Origin: Rehmannia glutinosa | Lineage: Eukaryota; Streptophyta; Magnoliopsida; Lamiales; Orobanchaceae | Reading direction: 5' to 3' | DNA length: 64,000 nt | Assembly: GCA_016081115.2 (NCBI GenBank) | Contig: JABTTQ020003011.1 | Location: forward strand, 372,001-436,000 | Shown here: in pieces, positions 56,054 to 64,000 of the stretch | Layout: every line of letters starts with the position of its first letter | Numbering within the stretch: position 1 is the first letter of the stretch | Position numbers and translations under genes: made by a program | The notes under the pieces: generated by a model | Told to the model about the DNA's origin: nothing | Databases searched by the model: none | Seen by the model: only the letters and a program-made list of their open reading frames with translations

Positions 56054-57060
56054 GTCAAGAAATTACTAAACTTTATGTAAAAACAAGGACAGTTAGAATT
56101 TTAAAAGGTACATAAATATTATCTTCGTATAGAAATAAATATTTATTTATCAATCAACAATAATATTCTTCTCAATCGCTTGGTAACCTAAATGGTGGTA
56201 AGATATTGTAAAACTTAGGCATGTGTTTAAGTTAAATTTCACCTAGCTAGAATTTATACTAAAAAAAAAAAAAAATTTTTTTTCAGTTGATATCGAATCA
56301 TGTTTAACGTTCCCCTAAATTATTTTTGTAACCACTAACTCTAAATTTATTTAGGAGTTTAGTAGTGGCAACTGGCAATTGGCTGAAAATTTCTTTTTAC
56401 TTAATTTTTTATTAATTCAACTTATTTCGTTTAGTATTTTTGTCTTGCAAGTCCATATGCTTAAATATTAAAACAACTTTGACTTTTAGTAATTGAGTCA
56501 TAATATTTCCTCTAGTTGATTTTTTTTACTTATTTTTTTTTTGTTTTCTTCTATTTTCTATTCTTAATGTTTGTTGTCTTTTATTAAATTAATGACGGGA
56601 AATTAGGGAAAAAAATGTCAAAAACTCATACAAAACCGTCCTACGGGTCTATTTTTGTTAGACGAGTTAATTTACTGGACCCATGACCCGACCCAAAAGG
56701 GCGGTTTTGTAGTTATTAAGCTAGCATGTGTGATTGAATATAATTAAAAAGTACTTTTTTCTCCAAAAGTATCACTTTTTACTCTAAAAAGTATAGCGAA
56801 AATTAGCCAATTAGTCCGGTAACTTGGAGTACATAGATATTTAGTCCTCTAATTTGTCAAGATGGAGTTTTTGCCCGGTAATGTTACTATTTTTAGACAT
56901 TGAGTCCGATTTCAACTGGAGTAACTCAATTTCGCCTGTAATTACTGAGTTAGCATACATGAGTCCTACCTGGCATTTCAATTTGGGGATTTTGTGATTT
57001 TGGAGGGAAAATTGACTCCTCGGTGATGAGGTGGAAAAAACTCAAAAAAATTAAAAATAA
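56054..57060. other. Upstream region of the PPR gene with a MULE-like or LTR-like scrap
   Basis: Contains a poly-A run at 56262-56275. 56600-57030 is of the type 'GCGAAAATTAGCCAATTAGTCC', a word frequent in plant repeat termini, but paired ends were not found. No coding. Confidence 0.4.
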
Positions 57061-58339
57061 AACAAATTAATTTGCAGTGGGGGGCCAACACCTAAAGGTC
57101 AAATTCCCAAGCGATCTTGAACTTTATCCAGAAAAGCGATTGCAACGCCATTCGTCCCACGATGGATGATACGAGAATATAAGGGCTCAAGGATTTCAAC
57201 CGAGCAAAGTTCAAAGAACATTGATGTTAGAAATCTGACATTTGGCTGAAGACGTAAAACTTAGCTTTGTGGAAGGCAACCCAAGAGGCGTCGCGACAAA
57301 CCCCGGGGTTTAAAAAAAAGGACATGACAAACGCACATGGGCGTGTGGATGCACACGACCCGCCGTGTGATCTCTCCTCGATTTTAATTGGACGGACGAG
57401 CTCCGGCTTCAGGAAATATCCGGTAAGTACTCTTTACGCATTCCTCTTTCTTTTGATAATTTTGTCATATGTTGGATGAAACATATTTTAAGATTGGGTG
57501 GTTTTCAAAAATGTGTAAGTTAGTACTGTTGCATTTTGCATTGCATTTAGGATTGCATGTAGAGCATAAAATGTGCATTAATTTTTTTTTTCGATTTTTG
57601 ATTTTTTTTAAATTTATTTTTAGCACGTTTATTACTTTAGCACGTTTAATTACTTTTGTGTGTGTTTTTAATCAAGATTTTCGAAAGAATAAAAAGCTTC
57701 CGTATGATTTTTACTATGAGCATATAATATTATGAGATGACATATTTTTGTGAATAATGTGATGAATAGTTGAGGAGATGTCATTTATTTATTTGGCAGT
57801 AGTTAAGAAAATTGGGTATTTGAGCATGTTGCGAAAAATAAACCAGTGAGTTTTTGTGCCTTTAACTGCTTTTATCGTATGCAGTCTTTTTTTTTTTTTT
57901 AGTGTGTCATTCATAATTAATAGAACTCTAGAACTTGTTCTGGTATCTTCATTGAAGCCATGTGTGTGTGCAACTTTTGAAAATGATTTAGGGTCATCTT
58001 TGTTTAGCATTCTTAGCCTAAAAAGCCTACCTATGAACTCATGAATCCCTAGTTAGCCATTTTGAGCCTTAACTTTTTATTGTTAGCTACATTTTGATCT
58101 TTAAAATTGAAGAATGATTTTATCCCTAAAATTTCTTGAGCTTATAGAAAACGAACAAGTTTAAGGGAGATCTGGTGAAAATTATGAAAAAGAGAGAAAG
58201 TTGGCAAAAGAAAGAGGGAGGAGCAGTATCTAGGTGAATGAAATAATAATGAAGCTCGAAAAAAGAAAATTTTAAATTGTAAAAAAAAGTTAAAAGGGGG
58301 TGTAAAAAAAGAAAATTAAAAGAGAAAATCTAGATCAAA
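57061..58339. other. Unassigned region
   Basis: GC-richer at 57080-57420 (possible LTR remnant), then AT-rich with T-runs at 57580-57615 and 57887-57900. Open frames are short and unrecognised. Confidence 0.4.
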
Positions 58340-58600
58340 GAAAACATTAATTGAGCACAATTAATTGAGAATACTTACACATGATGATGAGGGATTTTTT
58401 TCTATAATTTGGTTGATGGGTCGCATGGGCCTTGTAGGACAAAGTAGGCGCCTGGGCCGATACGAACCGCATAGGCCAAATAATTATATATGCGATCCAA
58501 TAATGATTAATAATATTTGGATAATTAATTAAGTAATTTTGGAATTAAAAAATGTGCAAAATAATTAAAATAAGAATAATTCGAAAAAGTCAATTGGTCC
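58340..58600. repeat. Dispersed repeat, copy 2
   Basis: Same orientation and block order as 26134-26480 (TTGATGGGTCGCATGGGC, TAATGATTAATAATAT, AAAAAGTCAATTGG). Confidence 0.6.
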
Positions 58601-59572
58601 CCAACATATGGCCCATAACTCCCGGGTGGCAAGGGCGACCAGAGTAGTATGGGAGTTAGGTTCCTTATGAATATATGATACTTGAAGGATTTAATCTTTT
58701 CAAGAGGAGGATGCTCCTCTGAGAGGGAAAGTCCCTAGAAGGCGAGAGCGCACAAAGTGGGAAGCATGGAGGATTGAGCGCAATGTGCAGGACTCACTAA
58801 GCATGGAGCGCAAGGAACCGAAGCGTGAATCGTGAAGCGCACGGAGCGTGGGGGCCTGCGGGAGTTGAATCACTTGCATGGGATGAGTCCCTTTGCGACT
58901 TAGCCTTTTTAAGAGGTAGAATACTTATTATGAATGAGTAGTCCTCATGGGACTTGAGAGTTGGAGTTCCCAATGGACTTAGCTTTCTTGAAAGGCTTCT
59001 TCTAGCCTTTTTGGCATTTAGCCTTTAAAGGCTTCTCATGAGCTTACTTGGTATGAGTTTCGTTGATGAATTGAGACTGGAGAGTACTCATGTAGGAGTG
59101 GATAAGTATGAGAGTGCTTGAGAGTAGAGATTAAGAGTGGGATGAGACATCTCACATGGCAGAGGCCGCGGAATGGCGTGCGCCCTTTCCCAGGGCCCTT
59201 CAAGGGTGTGACCCAGCGCCCCCAGGCCACTGGAGGGCGCACATGCGGAGGGCCCCCCTTGTCCCCCTCTCATTTTTCTTCGTGTTTTTGTGGTTACTTG
59301 TTTCTTCGTTGGTTTTTCTCTATTTCATATATATTGGCATTTTTCATGACAAGATGTTTTTCTGTAATTTCTTAGAAAGTCTTCATAGGAGTTGTTTGGG
59401 GTGGTATGAAGCCACTTCTTGTAGGACTTTATGCTTGATGAGTGCTCCGGATAGAGTGTAGTTACTTCTTACCAGACATAATCTTTAAGAGTGCCATGGA
59501 TGATGCGTAGATACCTCTTATAGGACTTATCTTCTTCCCAAAATAGTGTGTGGACGACTCTTGTGAGAATAC
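58601..59572. other. Unassigned region with internal short repeats
   Basis: 58750-58860 has repeated GAGCGCA/AAGCG words; 59155-59260 is GC-rich. An 85-101 codon frame here (59118-59461) lacks any known motif and I do not accept it as a gene. Confidence 0.4.
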
Positions 59573-59775
59573 TGTTAGACTAAAGTTATATTTGATTTTG
59601 ATGATTTCACATATTTGATTTATAAACCAAAACAATATTCTCAAAAGGTGTCTAAATACTTCAAGTATTCTAGTATATTCAATCTTAAGTTTGTGGAGTG
59701 TTACTTGAACACTATTTTTGTTAAAATCCGGATATTTCTCTGTATTGAGGGTGACCGATACCTGAAAGATGGTTA
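59573..59775 (+). repeat. Fragment of the start of a copia LTR (family of 25323/42675)
   Basis: TGTTAGACTAAAGTTATATT then GATTTTGATGATTTCAC matches the element-sense start of that LTR family. A degraded GGGTGACCGATACCTGAAAG lies near 59750. Homology stops just after. Confidence 0.6.
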
Positions 59776-62001
59776 AAGTTTAAAAAACATTGAAGTCCCT
59801 GCATTAGAGATGAATAAAATCAACTCTTGAAAGCCTAAGGACTAAATTGTAAAGTTTTGAAGTTTAAGGGCTAAATTGCAAAAATTCAAAACTGTACAAG
59901 CCCCACTTTTAAATTTTTGAAAATTTAATTTTTAAGGGACCGGAAATGACATATTTTAAAGGTATTCCAAAAAATCCAAGTGTTTAGAGCTTGGAAAGTA
60001 ATTTTACAAAATTGAGGGACCAAAATATAAAAGATTAAACTTGAGGACCCAAATGAAATTTTCAGGACTTTTACAGTCCATGTACCTAGAAATACACTTT
60101 TAACTATAACCTTATGACATTATGGACCCAAGGTTCAAATTTTATAACAATCGGACCCTAAAAAGCCTTAAAAGCAATTGTTTAAAAATGGGACTAAAAT
60201 GGGATTTTCAAAGGTTAAGGGACCTACACTTACCTATTTTAAAAAATGTTTTTTTTTTCCAATATCCTACTGACCGTAATGACATTTTACAATTGGAATC
60301 ACATTAAGATCCCTTCCGGTTTGTGAGATCCGATTATTTTAAACTTGGGGCCCGAAATAATAATTTTAACGAATTTAAAGCCAAATGAGAATTTTATAAA
60401 ACCTCGACCCCAAAACTTTAAAAACCTAAATATCTGAAAAATTTAGAGAATTTAGGAACTGACCTTATAATTTTTTGAGGTCGCGACAAGAACTTATTCA
60501 ATTCTTAACCCCAAAAGGACTAGATTTTACAAAACGGGGTCAATTATAAAATTTTCTTTTAACAAGGACCTTAACTCAAAATATTTTCTTTCAAGTACAG
60601 CCCTGGAACCTCTAACTTATAATTATTATTTATATTTTTTGTCAAAAATCCCTTGACCGATTAATACGCGTTTGTGGGGCGACTTCCTCGCCTTGCGATT
60701 CCGAATGTACAACTGGACTTATGTCCCACTTAATTCTTCAAGTAATCGAAAATTATTTATCCTCTCGATAATTATCTTCATCCAATTCACTCCACCAATG
60801 CCAATAAATGCCGCGTGAAATTTTCGAAAACTTTCCTGAACTGCTTCCTTGAATCAATATACTCGACTGCCTGGTTGACATCCTGTATTTGTGATTATAT
60901 TCCTGCATGAGTCAACTTGGTGTGTCGAGCTCACAGTCGGAATAGATACGTCGGGGATGGAACCGGGAAACTCGGCTACTATTCCACTCTCCAGCCCGAT
61001 CGTCCTAATCCCGCAACTGAGCGACGGAGTTTGTCCAAGAGAAGCAGGTCGTAGTACTTTAGGTATAATCATGATTATGACAATTCGGGCCTAGCTAGCT
61101 CCACTGTGGATTTGTCTTTGCCTATGGAGTGATAAGGTGATAGGTCTTGGACCATCTTGCTCGGGGAGTTACAAGAAAGAACAAAGGATTCGTTGTCTGA
61201 TCCACACAATTTTGGAGTCACTCGGACCCGTTTGGTTGGCGCTACAAATACGTACGCAACCGTTACTTGTATTGTATTGGTTGGCGCTACAAATCCGTAT
61301 GCAACCGCTACTTGTATTGCATGGGTGGGTGTTACGTTCCATATGCAATCCTACATGTCTTGATTGAATCACATAGTGCCTGTATGATCATGAACTCTTT
61401 TATCAAAACTGTATAAGTATATTATTTTAAGTATATAACACGATACTTGTGAACTGTGTGTGAACCACGCATCATGACTCACGTATTTTTCATACAACAT
61501 TTTTCTGGCATTTAACTATTTATATCGCCACAGTCGCACACGACCACCGCATCTACTGAGAATTTTTGTCTCATCCTCTCCTGTTTTCTAACGGCCAGAT
61601 GAAGAGTACGTTGATGATGCCGAACCTGCCACTGATTGATCCCCCCGTTTTTTGCCTACTGAATCTCTTTTCCTTTGATATTGCTGTTGTTGGACTATTT
61701 TATTATGTTTTCCATTTAAGATGTAACCCAAGGGCGTATGACCGTTTTGACATTAAGTTGTGATTCGATGTGTACTTTGTTTCTTTTCGTAAGACAATAA
61801 GTTGATTTGGATAGCACTGGACTGTAAGATTATTTGGATATTTTCTGTTGGGATGTATTTGTAATTCGTACTGGTACTTGTAGTTTATTTCCACTGCTTT
61901 AGACTTTATTTCATTTGGGGTTATGTTGATAATTGTCTAGACTGTTTGGTTTACTTGTATTAAGTCGTGGATCATCATTGTGTTCTCGTTCGGGGCGTGA
62001 C
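59776..62001 (+). repeat. Probable Ty3-gypsy (chromovirus-type) LTR
   Basis: Long non-coding sequence with AAGGGCTAAATTGCAAAA-type words, ending GTTCTCGTTCGGGGCGTGACA at about 62001, a typical end of plant Del/Tekay-type LTRs. No start, primer site or coding is attached, so the assignment is tentative. Confidence 0.45.
61233..61362 (+). repeat. 45-bp tandem repeat, two good copies and one degenerate
   Basis: TGGTTGGCGCTACAAAT...GCAACCG..TACTTGTATTG..T at 61233-61277 and 61278-61322, with a weaker third copy after. Confidence 0.85.
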
Positions 62002-62340
62002 AAGTGGAGATTGGTTTGAAAGACAAGCCTATGGAGTCCGGTAAGCATCACATCTTTATATTTAGAAAGTGGATCATTTTAAAAACACTTTATTGCGTGA
62101 ATTTATCCGGATAATGAAAATGGAGTTGGCATGAACATTCCACACTCATGATCACATTGTTAAAATGCATACATTATTGATAGTGAAATAAATTTTGAGA
62201 CGAATGAGCTTTGTTGTGAAGTTTTGCAGTTGGTATGTTCAAGTCAGTAGTTGATATTTCTGTTTTCTTCGTGTCTTTTGTTTTTCAAGAGTCAATATAA
62301 GTTGCTTGAGGACAAGCAAAAGTCTAAGTTTAGGGGTATT
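62002..62340 (+). other. 3' internal scrap of a gypsy element with polypurine tract
   Basis: TTGAGGACAAGCAAAAGTCT then AAGTTTAGGGGTATT immediately before TGTTAAG. 'GAGGACAAGCAAA..TAAGTTT.GGGG' is the conserved polypurine zone of plant gypsy elements of the Tat/Athila group. No coding left. Confidence 0.8.
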
Positions 62341-63670
62341 TGTTAAGTTGGTTTTATACCAAAGAATTTGAGTATTCTAGACTATGATTTTGCGTTGTTT
62401 TTTGGTGTTTAAGAGTCGTTTGAGTCCATTTTGCTTCATTAGGTGTCGTTAGAGAGTCGATACAGGTTATGGTAGCCGAAATATGAGAAAAACAATGAAA
62501 AACGTGTTTGGATGAAGGAAATCGCACTTGAAGATGAGAAAATAAGAGGAAAAATGGAGAACATAGCACCAGCATGCCAGAGAGGAGGCATGGGAGCGCT
62601 GCAACGCCCAGCGGGAGCGCAGCTGCAGATCGATCGAGAAAGTCAGGCCTTGATGTGACATCGCTTTCAGTGTTGACTACTTGTGCTGCGTAGGGAAGCC
62701 AGGTTTTTATGAATTTTTATATTCTGGGCTTTTGACGGATCTTTAGCCTAATAATACAACCAATGATTCACGGGACAAGGGTTGGATATTATTTTGAGCA
62801 CAACACAAGGCAAGAAATACGGAGCAAGGGATCGGGACAACGATTAAAGGCATCTCTCATCTGGACATATAGAGAATTTCTTCTCTTCTCTTTTCAATTC
62901 CTTCTTTATTTTCTTTGTCTATTCTTGAGATATATAATTACTTTTTCATGAGTTTTTGTACATCCATCATGAGCTAAACCTATTTTTCTCTGGGATTGAT
63001 GTAACTTACGTTTGAACCTATATTTTGATTTTCAGTTTATTTGATTCGCATGTTATTAAATCTATTTATGCTATTTGGATTGATTGCATCTGAATATCTG
63101 ATTAATAGTTTATATTGTTTGGCGTGTTTAATTTGACACTCGAGAGATGTAATTGCACACTTTGCCATAGAATAGCATAACCTAGGGTTTCATGGAACTG
63201 AGAAGTTTATGAATCTTTTAAAGCCTGTGATAGAATATTCATCGAGCACATTAGGGTTTAATTTTTTGATTTTTATAGAGATATTGAAATCAGAATTGAA
63301 ACATAGAATCACTTGACACTCGAGAGAGGAAGTGATAAACGGTAGGATTATTGGTCTTATAGATTAATAACGTGTGATTAATAAATTGGATTGAGAACAT
63401 AGGGGATAACTAGGTGAATCAACCCTCTAGAATTCATTATCTATTAAGTGTTTGATAATTTGTCTGAACGAATTTGTTAGCATGATTTTAGTTATATTTT
63501 AAGTTTAATCAAAATCCATCTCATTTTCGATTATCTAGATAGAATTAAGCTATTATAATTACAGTACTTAGTTTCAAGTTTGATACCAATCCCTGTGGAG
63601 ACGATAACCCTACTTTGAAATTTGTACTAAAACTTGACACCGTACGCTTGCGGTAAGAAATTCTCGAACA
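62341..63670 (+). repeat. Gypsy LTR (1.33 kb)
   Basis: Starts TGTTAAGTTGG after the polypurine tract and ends at about CTTGCGGTAAGAAATTCTCG AACA. The late GATACCAATCCCTGTGGAGA and ACTTGACACCGTACGCTTGC motifs near 63580-63650 are typical of Tat-group LTR ends. A direct repeat of TTGACACTCGAGAGA occurs at about 63134 and 63313. Confidence 0.8.
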
Positions 63671-64000
63671 ATTATTATATTAGTCTTTCTCTTTTTATTT
63701 TTTAAAATTTATAATTTTTTTGTTTTTTATTAGTTTTTGACGTATAATAGATCTAATTAATCATCTTTTTACGATGATCAGTTTGACACTCATATTGCAT
63801 ACATACAATAAAAATAAAAATAACAAATAAAAAATAAAAGATACGCTTACTTATTATTATATATGTAATTGACTTTAAATAATATGCATTCGTGCTATTG
63901 GACATCAATTTCTATATTCATATATTTTGACTATTTATGATATATGTATAATAGTTATTTGGGTGTATCATATTTCTTCATAATTGTATAAAATTGTAAG
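63671..64000. other. AT-rich end of window
   Basis: No feature seen. Confidence 0.5.

Noticed and set aside
59118..59461. Overlapping 85- and 101-codon frames in a GC-rich patch
   Set aside because: No known motif, no start context, both strands open because of base composition.

Overview
The window is nuclear DNA of a flowering plant, almost certainly a eudicot. It is AT-rich and gene-poor. It carries a PLS-class pentatricopeptide-repeat (PPR) gene, an F-box/kelch gene, an ABCC-transporter gene fragment, and a dense, nested set of plant transposons. I cannot name the species from sequence alone. Only three loci look like host genes: a small two-pass membrane protein (9480-9863, +), an intronless F-box/kelch gene (49108-50292, +) and a PPR gene on the minus strand (54087-56053) that carries a one-base frameshift. 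A possible short terminal exon of an unknown minus-strand gene lies at 53096-53214, and a broken ABCC (MRP-type) fragment at 29069-29675.

Region by region. 1-9031 is the 3' two thirds of a Sirevirus-type Ty1-copia element on the plus strand: a pol relic, a long env-like region with its own possible promoter or splice acceptor, a polypurine tract and the 3' LTR. 9.0-13.2 kb holds the small membrane-protein gene, a hAT-type MITE, and a TA-microsatellite element inside a local duplication. 13.2-15.0 kb is the C-terminal part of a hAT transposase, split by a 5S-rRNA-bearing (Cassandra-like) insertion with a perfect 5-bp target duplication. 15.2-23.4 kb joins a gypsy gag scrap, the 5' half of a minus-strand Sirevirus and, head to head, the 3' end of a third Sirevirus. 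23.4-26.1 kb is the 5' half of another minus-strand copia element.

27.8-28.9 kb is a complete non-autonomous hAT element with a second one nested in it. 30001-37820 is a structurally complete LTR element (minus strand, target duplication TATAG). It keeps gag, an env-like region and both LTRs but has no pol. Its LTRs carry two unusual patterns: clustered CGACCGGTCG palindromes upstream of the TATA box, and an array of small stem-loops with varying stems and a nearly constant loop in the presumed RNA leader. 39.7-47.8 kb is packed with DNA transposons with readable target duplications: two MULE-like (9 bp), two hAT-like (8 bp), one CACTA (3 bp), a solo LTR and two adjacent TA-repeat elements. 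After the F-box and PPR genes, 57-64 kb returns to retrotransposon debris, ending with a gypsy polypurine tract and LTR (62341-63670).

Nothing suggests a bacterial-style defence or biosynthetic cluster. The strongest candidates for something new are the pol-less gag/env-like element with its LTR hairpin array and palindromes, the possible internal promoter of the Sirevirus env-like region, and the TA-microsatellite element family. All statements come from reading the sequence by eye; no alignments or database searches were run.
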